The notes below the pieces were generated by a model. That model saw only the letters and a list, made by a program, of their open reading frames with translations, made no database searches and was not told where the DNA came from. Positions 38,467-47,600 of a stretch of 48,472 nt of DNA are shown piece by piece. Source of the stretch: Pseudomonas cannabina (GTDB lineage: Bacteria; Pseudomonadota; Gammaproteobacteria; Pseudomonadales; Pseudomonadaceae); the NCBI RefSeq assembly GCF_900100365.1, contig NZ_FNKU01000005.1, positions 1 to 48,472 of the forward strand. Reading direction: 5' to 3'. Every line of letters starts with the position of its first letter. The stretch's first letter is position 1. Both the position numbers and the translations under genes were made by a program.

Positions 38467-40632
38467 ATGCGAGTATTTATTGCGGAAAAGCCTGACCTGG
38501 GCAAGGTTATTGCCGAGGCTTTGGGCACCGTCATACGCAAGGACGGCTATTTCGAATGTGGCAGCAACAATATCGTCACCTGGTGCATCGGCCACCTACT
38601 CGAACTGGCCCCACCCGAAGTTCACAACCCTGCCTATAAAAACTGGGTTCAGGCCGATTTGCCCCTGAGGTTGCGCCCGGCCAAGTACCAACCCATTGCC
38701 CGTACTCGCGACCAGCTCAAAGTGGTCCAGCAGCTGATCGGTCGCGCCTCGGAAATCGTCCACGCCGGTGACCCGGACGACGAAGGCCAGTTGCTGGTCG
38801 ACGAGGTCCTGGTGCATTTCGGCAACACCGCGCCGGTCAAACGCATCCTGATCAACGACATGAACGCCAATGCCGCTCGTAAGGCACTGGACGGCCTGCG
38901 CGACAACAGCGAGTTTTACGGCCTGTACCAAAAGGCCCTGGCTCGAAGTATCGGCGACCAGATCTACGGGTTCAACATGACCCGCGCCTGCACCCTGGCC
39001 GGTAGGGCCAAGGGCGTTAAAAGCGTGTTGTCAGTAGGCCGCGTACAAACCCCGATCTTGGGACTGATCGTGAACCGCTACCTGGCCAACAAGAGTCATG
39101 CCAGCGCGTTTTACTACACGGTTGCGGCAAGCCTGGCCTTTGGTAGCAGTCGTGCGCAGGCCCGCCTCGTCGTTGCCGCTGATGCCCCGCTCGATGACAA
39201 GAACCGGATCATCGACGTGGCATACGCTATTCAGGTGGCTGACGCGTGCCGAATGAAGCCCGCAGACGTGACCGATGCCCGAGTGGAGGAAAAGCAAACC
39301 CCAGCACCCCTGCCGTTCGCGTTGCTCGACCTGCAGGTGTACATGAGCAAGACCCACAGCATCGATGCCGAGAAAACCCTGGCCCTGACCCAGGCGCTGC
39401 GCGAAAAGTACAAGGCCACCACCTACAACCGTTCTGATTGCAGTTACCTGTCCGACGAACAATTTGCCGAGGCTCCGCAGACCTTAAGCCTGCTGAGCGA
39501 AGCTCTGCCGGACCTCGCCGGGATGTTCACCGAGGTGAATTCGGAACGCAAAAGCCGGGCTTTCGACGACAGCAAGGTGTCTGCCCACACCGCGATCATC
39601 CCAACGGCGGTGAAGATCGACATCACCCAGCTGAGCGCCGATGAACGCGTTGTGTACCTGGCCATCGTCAAACGCTACGTCGCGCTGTTCTTGCCCGAAA
39701 AACGCTACCTCAGTGCCGAAGTGAGTTTTGGCGTGAACGGCCACACCTTCGTAGCGCGCTCCACCAAAGTGACGCAGCCAGGCTGGACGGCGCAGGTCAC
39801 TGAAGAAAACGAGCAAGACGAAGACGGGTCGGACGCCGCCGAGGTCGCGAGCCCCTTCGATGCGCTGGCGGATCTGAAGGTCGGTGACGCCGGGGTATGC
39901 GACGGCATCACGGTGGCCAAGGAAAAAACCAAGCCCCTGCCGCTCTACACCGAAGCCGAGCTGCTAAAGGACCTACGGCGGGTCGCCAAGTATGTGAAAG
40001 ACCCGCGCATCAAGCAGCTGCTGATCGACCGCGACCAGGGCAAGAAAGGCGAGAACGGCGGCATCGGCACCCCGGCGACCCGTGGCGCGGTGCTGGCCAA
40101 GTTGCAGGAGCGTGGTTTCTATGCGGTAGAAAAGAAAAAACTGATCCCCACCCAGTTGGGGCTGGAGTTCATCGCCGCGTTGCCAGCGATTGCGACCACG
40201 CCGGACATGACCGCGCTCTGGCATGAACAGCAACAGATGATTGAGGCCGGTGAACTGACCGTGGAGGCGTTCCTAGACGAACTTGAGGACTTCATTGCCC
40301 ACCAGGTGCACAACGTCGATCTGGGCAATGTACAGGGTGACGGTAAGCCGGTACTGGACAGCCTGAACGCTCAGTGCCCCATGTGCGGCAGTGACCTGGC
40401 CGTCACCCCACGAGTGATTGGGTGTCGCGCCTGCGACTTCAAGTTTTACCCGGAAGTCAGCGGGAAGATGCTGTCCCCCGGCCAGATCGAGGCGCTGCTG
40501 ACGAATGGCAAGACCGGCGTACTGAAGGGGTTTCACAGCAAGAAAACCGGCAAGTCCTTTGAAGCAGCCCTGAAGCTCAACAACGAAGCGAAGCTGGAGT
40601 TCGTGTTCAGCCGCAAACCAAAGCGCGCATGA
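38467..40632 (+). CDS. topB: DNA topoisomerase III
   Basis: 721 residues, type IA topoisomerase. Toprim start MRVFIAEKPDLGKVIAEALG, HAGDPDDEGQLLVDE (acidic triad), SVGRVQTPILGLIVNRYL and the active-site tyrosine in TTYNRSDCSYL (Tyr320; the usual motif is SYPRTDC). A C-terminal zinc ribbon (CPMCGSDLAV, CRACDFKFYP) is present. Plasmid-borne TopB resolves intermediates of replication and transfer. Confidence 0.95.
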   Translation: MRVFIAEKPDLGKVIAEALGTVIRKDGYFECGSNNIVTWCIGHLLELAPPEVHNPAYKNWVQADLPLRLRPAKYQPIARTRDQLKVVQQLIGRASEIVHAGDPDDEGQLLVDEVLVHFGNTAPVKRILINDMNANAARKALDGLRDNSEFYGLYQKALARSIGDQIYGFNMTRACTLAGRAKGVKSVLSVGRVQTPILGLIVNRYLANKSHASAFYYTVAASLAFGSSRAQARLVVAADAPLDDKNRIIDVAYAIQVADACRMKPADVTDARVEEKQTPAPLPFALLDLQVYMSKTHSIDAEKTLALTQALREKYKATTYNRSDCSYLSDEQFAEAPQTLSLLSEALPDLAGMFTEVNSERKSRAFDDSKVSAHTAIIPTAVKIDITQLSADERVVYLAIVKRYVALFLPEKRYLSAEVSFGVNGHTFVARSTKVTQPGWTAQVTEENEQDEDGSDAAEVASPFDALADLKVGDAGVCDGITVAKEKTKPLPLYTEAELLKDLRRVAKYVKDPRIKQLLIDRDQGKKGENGGIGTPATRGAVLAKLQERGFYAVEKKKLIPTQLGLEFIAALPAIATTPDMTALWHEQQQMIEAGELTVEAFLDELEDFIAHQVHNVDLGNVQGDGKPVLDSLNAQCPMCGSDLAVTPRVIGCRACDFKFYPEVSGKMLSPGQIEALLTNGKTGVLKGFHSKKTGKSFEAALKLNNEAKLEFVFSRKPKRA

Positions 40633-40658
40633 CCCCCTCTACAAAGGAGGCTTTAGCT

Positions 40659-40943
40659 ATGCCAGAGGAACAACAGCCCAAGGCGGCGCAGTGGCCAGCC
40701 GGTGACACGATGACGGCGCACTGCCCCAACTGCGAAACCCCTGCGACCGTCGATATCGTCAACGTCAGAGAGTGGGACATGCCCTGGCGTCCGGTGGATT
40801 GCGACAACTGTTTTGCGGAGTTCGAGTTGTCGGCAGACGGCTCAACAGCATTGATTTTGGCCCCTGCCGAGCAGTCCACAGCCCGTGGCCGAGCGCTTCT
40901 GGGCACGATATTCGTGTTTGACCCGAACGAAGACACCCCTTAA
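40659..40943 (+). CDS. small zinc-ribbon protein
   Basis: 94 residues from ATG 40659 (AAAGGAGG upstream; the earlier ATG 40629 overlaps topB). CPNCETPATVDIV and VDCDNCFAEFEL form a CxxC...CxxC zinc ribbon. Acidic overall. It lies between topB and ssb, so a role in plasmid DNA metabolism is likely but not shown. Confidence 0.65.
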   Translation: MPEEQQPKAAQWPAGDTMTAHCPNCETPATVDIVNVREWDMPWRPVDCDNCFAEFELSADGSTALILAPAEQSTARGRALLGTIFVFDPNEDTP

Positions 40944-40970
40944 CGAACTCATTGAAGAAGGAGCGCAATC

Positions 40971-41564
40971 ATCGCGCGTGGAATCAATAAAGCAATCCTG
41001 GTAGGCACCTGCGGACAAGACCCTGACTGTCGTTACCTGCCCAACGGAACGGCGGTAACCAACCTGAGCCTGGCCACCAGCGAGCAGTGGACTGACAAGC
41101 AGAGCGGGCAGAAGGTCGAAAAGACCGAATGGCACCGCGTGTCGCTGTTTGGCAAGGTGGCCGAAATTGCCGGCGAATATCTGCGCAAGGGTTCGCAGGT
41201 CTACATCGAGGGCAAGCTGCAAACCCGCGAATGGGAAAAGGACGGGGTCAAGCGCTACACCACGGAAATCGTCGTGGACATGCAGGGCACCATGCAACTG
41301 ATTGGTGGCCGTCCACAGGGCGACGCTCAACAGGGCCAGGGTGGCGGCAACTACAACCAGTCTGCCCCTCGTCCGCAGCAGTCGCGGCCACAACAGTCAG
41401 CGCCGCAGCAATCCGCACCTCAGCAAAACCACAACCAGCCGCAGCAACCCGACTCGCGCCCTGCGCCGCAACAGCAAGCACCGCAGCCCGCTGCGGATTT
41501 CGACAGTTTTGATGACGATATCCCGTTCATGGACCCCTACCGGTTCAGCTGGATGCTGGTCTGA
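40971..41564 (+). CDS. ssb: single-stranded DNA-binding protein with an ATC start codon
   Basis: 197 residues. The OB fold is complete: [60 protein letters not shown] and [21 protein letters not shown] Gln/Pro-rich linker is followed by [10 protein letters not shown], with 11 extra residues after it. The codon where all relatives have Met (before ARGINKA) reads ATC at 40971, seven bases after AAGGAG. No ATG, GTG or TTG occurs in frame before GTG 41139, which would delete half the fold. Either ATC is used inefficiently or the gene is damaged. Confidence 0.85.
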   Translation: MARGINKAILVGTCGQDPDCRYLPNGTAVTNLSLATSEQWTDKQSGQKVEKTEWHRVSLFGKVAEIAGEYLRKGSQVYIEGKLQTREWEKDGVKRYTTEIVVDMQGTMQLIGGRPQGDAQQGQGGGNYNQSAPRPQQSRPQQSAPQQSAPQQNHNQPQQPDSRPAPQQQAPQPAADFDSFDDDIPFMDPYRFSWMLV

Positions 41565-41873
41565 CCCACCCACACATCGATCTTGCCCACGTCAGGTGCC
41601 GCGCTCCCGGCTCGTCGTGACGCGCCTTATCGTCGCGGCGAACGGAAGCACGGGCGCAGCGAACACTTGACGCAACCCCGTTCAGAAAAGGCTCACCTTG
41701 GGAGTGTGGGGTAGCTTCACCACCCCGCGCTCCCGAGGTCAACGCGGCCGTTGCGGGATGACAAGGGCAGCGCCCTTGGTGTTCAAACGGCCCAGCCAAC
41801 CACATTTCAAGACGGTGCCCAGTTATTGGCACCGCGACTTCGATCAACCTTAAATCACTCAGGATCATTCATT
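41565..41873. other. 309-bp non-coding region between ssb and stbB
   Basis: No gene supported. It holds a GTGGGGTAGCTTCACCACCCC-like inverted repeat near 41708 and a hairpin AAGGGC-AGC-GCCCTT at 41763-41778; both are candidates for termination or control of the downstream stability genes. Confidence 0.5.
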
Positions 41874-42593
41874 ATGAAAGTCGTCATCATCAATTACACC
41901 GGCACTGTCGGCAAAACCACCATTGCCGCCAACCTGCTATCGCCACGCATGGACGGTGCCCCGATCTACGCTATCGAGTCGATCAACGAGACCGCAGAAA
42001 ATCTAGGCCTGGACGTGGAAAAGCTGCGCGGTAACAAGTTTCGTGAGCTGTTCAAACGACTCATGCTTGAAGACAACGCCATCATCGACGTAGGTGCTTC
42101 CAATGTTGAGGACTTCATGTCCAATCTCGAAGGGTTTGAGGAAGCCCATGAAGAAATCGATTATTACATTGTGCCAGTAACCTCCGGCACCAAGGAGCAA
42201 AAGGAAACAGTCAGCATGATTGGCAGTCTGGCTTCGATGGGTGTTCCCTCCGATAAAATTCGCGTGGTATTCAATCGCGTCAAACGTGACGTGCAAGCAG
42301 AGTTTCCTATTATTACTGCATACCACGAACGTGCCAGCGCATTCAGGATTAATTACCAGTGTGCAATATTTGAGTCTGAATTGTTTGACGCCTTGTCGAT
42401 CAATCGTCTTTCAATGAAAAGCTTGATGGAAGATGAAACGGATTATAAAACGCTTCTCAAAGACAAAAACGCCAGTGTGCAAGATCGTAATCGCTGGTCT
42501 GATATGTATGGCTTGAAACTGCTGTGCAAAGGCGTTAACCGCAAGCTTGATAGTGTTTTCGCAGAACTTTTTGATATTGAGGTGATTAAATGA
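41874..42593 (+). CDS. stbB: StbB-like ParA-family ATPase
   Basis: 239 residues from ATG 41874. P-loop MKVVIINYTGTVGKTTIAAN (GTVGKTT at residues 10-16), then IIDVGASNVEDFMS and IVPVTSGTKEQKETVSMIGS and VVFNRV. This is the StbB pattern of R388-type stability operons, related to ParA, influencing plasmid segregation and conjugation. A four-base overlap with the next gene indicates an operon. It makes a second ParA-type system on this plasmid. Confidence 0.8.
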   Translation: MKVVIINYTGTVGKTTIAANLLSPRMDGAPIYAIESINETAENLGLDVEKLRGNKFRELFKRLMLEDNAIIDVGASNVEDFMSNLEGFEEAHEEIDYYIVPVTSGTKEQKETVSMIGSLASMGVPSDKIRVVFNRVKRDVQAEFPIITAYHERASAFRINYQCAIFESELFDALSINRLSMKSLMEDETDYKTLLKDKNASVQDRNRWSDMYGLKLLCKGVNRKLDSVFAELFDIEVIK

Positions 42594-43162
42594 GCGAGCA
42601 TGAAAATCTTCCTTCTACGGCGCGTGACGCTCTGATTATTGAGCTTCTGAGCGATGTAGGCCGCTTGCACGATGACGTCAAAAGAATTCCGAAGCTGCTT
42701 GAAATATCCATGAGGGATTCGCTGGATATCGTGGCAGACGCGGTAGAAGATGCTGAAGAAACTGCATTGCTTTTGCAAGACAGTACAAAGGAAGTTATTC
42801 AGGCCACTGCCGCGAAAGCGGGTGTGGACGTGGCGCTGGAAATGTCCACAGCTATTCACCAGAGCCTAGAGCGAGTATTCGAACCTGCTTTGCATCGCGC
42901 AGCGATAAAGATCGATGATCTAGAAAAGCGAATCACGCATCTATCCGGAAACATTCGAGATACCCAGGCGACACGTTTCAACTACATAGTTCTCGCGGGG
43001 TTTGTGTTCGTGACCATTGTGATGATGTGTGCAATGGGTTGGATTGCGATAACCTCTCAAGATGTTAACGAAACCAATAAGTGGTTTTATAACGAATACA
43101 AGAATCAGCGGGCTCTCATTGATACGCTACCACCCGCCTTGAAAAAACGTTTTGTACAGTGA
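42590..43162 (+). CDS. StbC-like membrane-anchored helical protein
   Basis: 190 residues: long helical, coiled-coil-like N-terminus (LLSDVGRLHDDVKRIPKLLE; DLEKRITHLSGNIRD), one membrane helix (YIVLAGFVFVTIVMMCAMGW) and a short tail. It starts within the stbB stop. The position fits StbC of stbABC operons; the sequence itself is not diagnostic. Confidence 0.6.
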   Translation: MSEHENLPSTARDALIIELLSDVGRLHDDVKRIPKLLEISMRDSLDIVADAVEDAEETALLLQDSTKEVIQATAAKAGVDVALEMSTAIHQSLERVFEPALHRAAIKIDDLEKRITHLSGNIRDTQATRFNYIVLAGFVFVTIVMMCAMGWIAITSQDVNETNKWFYNEYKNQRALIDTLPPALKKRFVQ

Positions 43163-43180
43163 AGAAAGCTATTAGGGTCT

Positions 43181-43600
43181 TTACTTCCTGGCCCTATTCG
43201 CATCATTTATAACTTTGGCCCAATCCGTGTTTTCCACCTCCTCCCTGATCTGCTTCATGCTTTGCCTGAAGTTGGCTTGTGGCGTGATTTTCTCGCCATT
43301 CAGTAAGGCGTTTTTACTGACGGCTACGCTGTCGCTTTTCTCAGGCAGGGGGTGTTTAACCTGTCCAGCTCGTTTCTGGCTTTTACGGATTCTGTACAAC
43401 GCCTGATCGAAGTGACGAAGGCTGATCGTCAGTCCGGTATCCACGAGTTTCTGGTGAATCATCGTTCTGCTTACTCCTGAATCCAGGGCGTTTTCGATTA
43501 CGTCATACAGGTCGCGGATTTGCGCAGTGTACGACCTGACTCCGTTGTCCTGGGCCAGTTCTGTCAGGGCTTCAAGCCTGTCGTGGGTTTCTTGAACCAT
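43181..43600 (-). CDS. HTH DNA-binding protein next to oriT (StbA/mobilization-like)
   Basis: 139 residues, start supported by AAGGGG upstream. Helices DVIENALDSGVSRTMIHQKL, then TISLRHFDQALYRIRKSQKR, form a probable HTH; the C-terminus is a basic flexible tail. It is transcribed away from a region with several TGATGTAA repeats, the arrangement expected for a StbA-type autoregulator and relaxosome accessory protein. Role inferred. Confidence 0.6.
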   Translation of the reverse strand: MVQETHDRLEALTELAQDNGVRSYTAQIRDLYDVIENALDSGVSRTMIHQKLVDTGLTISLRHFDQALYRIRKSQKRAGQVKHPLPEKSDSVAVSKNALLNGEKITPQANFRQSMKQIREEVENTDWAKVINDANRARK

Positions 43601-43625
43601 GATTTGCCCCTTGTCATCTGAAAAG

Positions 43626-43739
43626 TGATGTAAAAGTGATGTAAATCTGTCGTAAAGAAGCGTACCACTGATGTAAAAAAACGCAATTCAAAGCAATCCT
43701 GATGTAATCCAGAGCATTTCAGATGTAAATCTGATGTAA
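43626..43739. repeat. TGATGTAA direct repeats upstream of the HTH gene
   Basis: Copies at 43626, 43637, 43669, 43700 and 43732, plus degenerate ones at 43648 and 43721. They resemble the stbDR iterons bound by StbA in R388 (as I recall, TTGCATCAT-like). They probably serve as the operator of the minus-strand gene and as a segregation or transfer site. Confidence 0.65.
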
Positions 43740-43795
43740 CCCGCAGATTCACCCTGCTGACCCCCTATCTCGAATTCGCTAAACAGGCACGTTAC

Positions 43796-43880
43796 CGATT
43801 GTCTACAAAAAAGAGCTTCGCCTTTTTCGTAGCCAATCGACGTGCCAAAGGGGATACCCCTTTGGAACCCCGCAGAGCGG
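43796..43880. other. oriT: candidate origin of transfer (oriT)
   Basis: A 20-bp imperfect inverted repeat (CGATTGTCTACAAAAAAG and CTTTTTCGTAGCCAATCG, 43796-43839) is followed by a perfect CCAAAGGGG-ATA-CCCCTTTGG hairpin (43845-43865) and a CCCGC/GCGGG stem. It lies just upstream of the mobilization and relaxase genes. A nic site cannot be placed by eye. Confidence 0.65.
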
Positions 43881-43941
43881 GAAAGCGTTGTCTTTGTCGT
43901 TGTTGGTTGTCGTCATCCAGGTGCCCTCAGGAGGTGATTTT

Positions 43942-44667
43942 GTGGCCAAAAAAGTGACCAAATCATGCCCCGTGTCATGCCGTTTCACGGATGAACAGTT
44001 CGCCCGGTTTGCCGAGCCCATCGCGCAATCCGGCCTCAAGCCAGCCCGCTTCTTTCATGACCTGGTGATGAGCCGTTCGCCTACCTTCGAGCAGTCCGCA
44101 ATCGACAAGAAGCGGATGCAGCAGGTATTCGAAAAGTCCGGACATGCTCTAAACCGAGTTGCCTACTCCGCAAACTCGGCACCTTACAACGGCACGCTTT
44201 ATCAAAAGCAGTATCTCCACTGGCTTAATAAGCTGAACGCTATTCAACAACTATTGCTCACGGTATTGCCCGAGACTGACCCGCCAAAACCGGCGAGGCC
44301 AGTCCATAACGGCAACCGTGGCTCACCTAACGTATCTGGCAAAAAAGTTCATATCATCCGGTTTCGACTCACCCAAGACGAAATGGCCCAGTTTAATGAC
44401 ATGATCAAACGGGCGGGCTGTTCTGCATCAGCCTTTTTTAGAGAGCTGATTTTAAATCAAAAACCGGTGTTCAGAGAGTTTACCGGGTTTAGGAAAAGAA
44501 TAGTATTCATCGTCAACAAAGCCGGTAACAACATTTCTCAGTTGGCTTATATCGCTAAATCAGCCAGTGATAGGGGCCTTATTGCCGACAGTGTGAGAGA
44601 CAAATGGTATGAATCGCTTGTGGTCATCGAAACGATTTTATTAGCAGGTATAGAATATGCTGATTAG
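43942..44667 (+). CDS. MobC-like relaxosome accessory protein with two RHH-type modules
   Basis: 241 residues from GTG 43942 (AGGAGGTG upstream; the ATG at 43888 lacks a ribosome site). Two similar modules: CRFTDEQFARFAEPIAQSGL with HALNRVAYSAN, and RFRLTQDEMAQFNDMIKRAG with NNISQLAYIAK. Each reads as an RHH followed by the MobC signature. Accessory proteins of this kind bind oriT and help the relaxase melt the nic region. The fused duplicate is unusual but known. Overlaps the relaxase start by 11 bases. Confidence 0.8.
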   Translation: MAKKVTKSCPVSCRFTDEQFARFAEPIAQSGLKPARFFHDLVMSRSPTFEQSAIDKKRMQQVFEKSGHALNRVAYSANSAPYNGTLYQKQYLHWLNKLNAIQQLLLTVLPETDPPKPARPVHNGNRGSPNVSGKKVHIIRFRLTQDEMAQFNDMIKRAGCSASAFFRELILNQKPVFREFTGFRKRIVFIVNKAGNNISQLAYIAKSASDRGLIADSVRDKWYESLVVIETILLAGIEYAD

Positions 44668-47600
44668 AGTCAGTGGCTATAACACCGGGGCGCAGGAGTA
44701 CTTAGAGAAAGGCAATAAGTCAGGTCGGGAGTTCACCCGTGATGAACTGGACCATCGCTTAATCATTGAGGGGCAGCTCAGTCTGACCAGGGCCATCTAC
44801 GAAAGTATCCCAGATTACGGTCAGGACCGTTATCTTACTTTTACACTCAGTTTCAAAGAAGACACCGTTTCGCCTGAGTTGCTTAAATCTATCACGACCG
44901 ACTTCAAAAACTTTTTCATGCATGCGTATAAGCCAGAAGAGTTCAATCTGTATGCCGAAGCGCATTTGCCCAAAATGAAAACGGTGACTGACAGGAAAAC
45001 CGGTGAGGTCATTGACCGCAAGCCACACATCCACATCATTATCCCGCGCATCAACCTGCTAAGCGGCAATGAGGCCAATCCGGTTGATGTGTACAAGAAT
45101 CATGAAAAGTACTTTGAAGCTTTTCAGGAACACATAAACCAGAAGTATGGCCTGTCTTCGCCGCGTGAGAATGTCCGTGCGGACATCGCCGACGCGGCCA
45201 GTGTCCTGTCTCGCTATAAAGGCGATGACTTTTACGGCAAGAACCGTCAGTTCAAACAGGAGCTGGTCAAGCAGGTTATTGAACGTGGCGTGACTTCGCG
45301 CGCCGATTTTTATGCCCTGGTGGCTGAACACGGTGAAACACGCATCCGTAATGAAGGTAAGGACACTGAATACATTTCGGTCAAGTTGCCGGGTGACGCA
45401 AAGGGCACGAATCTGAAAGACACCATCTTTCAGGATGACTTCATTGTCAGGCGTGAACTGAAGAAACCACCGCTTGAAGCCAGTGTGATTCAGGAGCGCT
45501 TGCTCGCCTGGCCGCAGCGCGCGAGGGAAATCAAGTACGTCAACAAGGCCACCCCCAAGTTTCGCAAAGCCTATTCCGAAGCCTCCCCTGAAGATCGTGT
45601 TCGGCTACTGGCCGAACGCGAAGCCAGGTTCTATCAAACTTATGGAGAATCCCATGACTCAGTACACACCGGGCAACGACAGAGAGATCACCAGCGAAGT
45701 CCTGCTGAAACTGCGGGGCGACGCACTGCCGCACCTGCCGATGGCCTGCAAGACCTGTCCGTCAGCGATGTGGCAGATCACCGGCAAGCCGGATCGGCCC
45801 GAAGCCGTGACGGTGCGCTGTTACTGCCCAGTGATGCACACGTTCACCTGGGACAGTCGCAACCAGGAGGAGATTCTGGATTGCGACCACCTGTACCAGG
45901 AGGAGGACGAGGAAGACGGAACGGGTCCACAGCTGAGCGAGGAAGAGGAGGAAGCGGGCCTGCCGCCGTTTCTCAGGAAGCAACGGGAACAGCAACGCCA
46001 GCAGGCGCTACAGGCCGACGCCGGGCCGGAGCTGGAAAGCCCCGAAACGCCCGAGTACGAGCTGGACGAATAATCCCGCCGTATGCCAAGAACCCTCACC
46101 GTGTCGCCACCATCGCTGACATCGAGGAGCGAGGCCGACGCCTTTTTGATCCGCTCAAGAAGCCTTCTGACAACGCGCTGGTGTTCTACAGAGCACCTTC
46201 CGTCACGTCGATGCCCAAGGCAGCGACTGCGACAGCAACGCCTGGACGATCCACTGCCGGGCGTAGGCCCAGGGCTCCAGGCAAGCCTCGCCCTCCCCGC
46301 CAATGGCGGCCTGGCTCTGTCGTCCCGCCCTACGCCAAGAACCCCCACCGGGTCGCCACGGTGGCTGACATCGAGCAGCGCGCCCGGATGCTGTTCGATC
46401 CGCTCAAGCGGCCCGCAGACAAGGCGCTGGTGTTCAAGCGCGCCTCGATCAAGGCCCTGACCGTTAACAGGCAGGCCTCGACGGTGGCCGCGTATTTCAC
46501 GCGGGAAGCGCAGCACAACCAGATTGCCCCGGCTCATCGCCGGGCCATACGCCGGATCGATCAGCAGTATTACGCGCTCAGGCGCGCCGTGTTCTCCGAT
46601 CAACGCTTAACCCGCCAGGACAAGGCGCAGCTGGTTTCCGTGCTGACCTTCGAACGGCTCAAAGCACGTGAACAGTTCCATAACCCTAAACCCAACATCG
46701 AGGTAAATCTCATGGGCAGTGCAGCCATACGCAATCTTTTAGAAGACGAAAAGGAAGACCCAGGCTTCAGCATCAGCGGTGCCAGAGGGCCTGGCCCTGA
46801 AGGCGTGCGTGACCGTGTGAAGCGGGTCATGGATCGCTTTGCCAAACAGGTTGATCCCGCCGCCGCCAGTCAGCGCGCGCGTGACCTCAGCGCCAAGGAT
46901 CTGTACACGCGCAAGGCCAAGTTCAGTCAGAACGTGCATTACCTGGACAAACAGACCGACAAGACCCTGTTTGTGGACACGGGCAAAACAATCTCCATGC
47001 GTCGCACGGGGATTACCGAGTCCGGTGTGTCCGTGGCCCTTCAGCTGGCCCGGGAAAGGTTTGGCAGCACACTCACCATCACCGGCACCGCCGACTTCAA
47101 AAAGCTGGTGATCGAGGCCGTGGCCAAGAATGGCCTGGACGTGCATTTCACCGACAAGGCCATGAACCAAAGCCTGGCGGATCGCCGTGCAGAGCTGGAC
47201 ATCGAGCGCGGTGGCCAGAGCATAGGCCCTGCCACTGACCTGCCCCGGCACGTGGACGACGCCACAAGGGACGTCAGGGACCAGGCGGATCGCCTGGGCG
47301 TTACGGTGCCGCTCGAAGCGCTTTATGGAGAGGGCAAAACCGCTGAGCAGGTTAGCCAGGCGCTGGCCACCCAGCTCGACACTGTGCCCGAGCCGGAGCG
47401 CATAGCGTTCGTCGAGCTGGTGGCGATCACCCTGGGCATTCCAGAACGTGGCGAGCCCAAGGGCGACCAGGCGTTTGCACAGTGGCAGGCGCAGCGTGCG
47501 CAACCGGCTGCGGATTCCGCAGCAACGTCAACGTCTGAAGCGCAGGCCAACGTGCCAACGCCTTCAGACGCTGCGCCCGAGCCCGTTAGCCCGACAGTGG

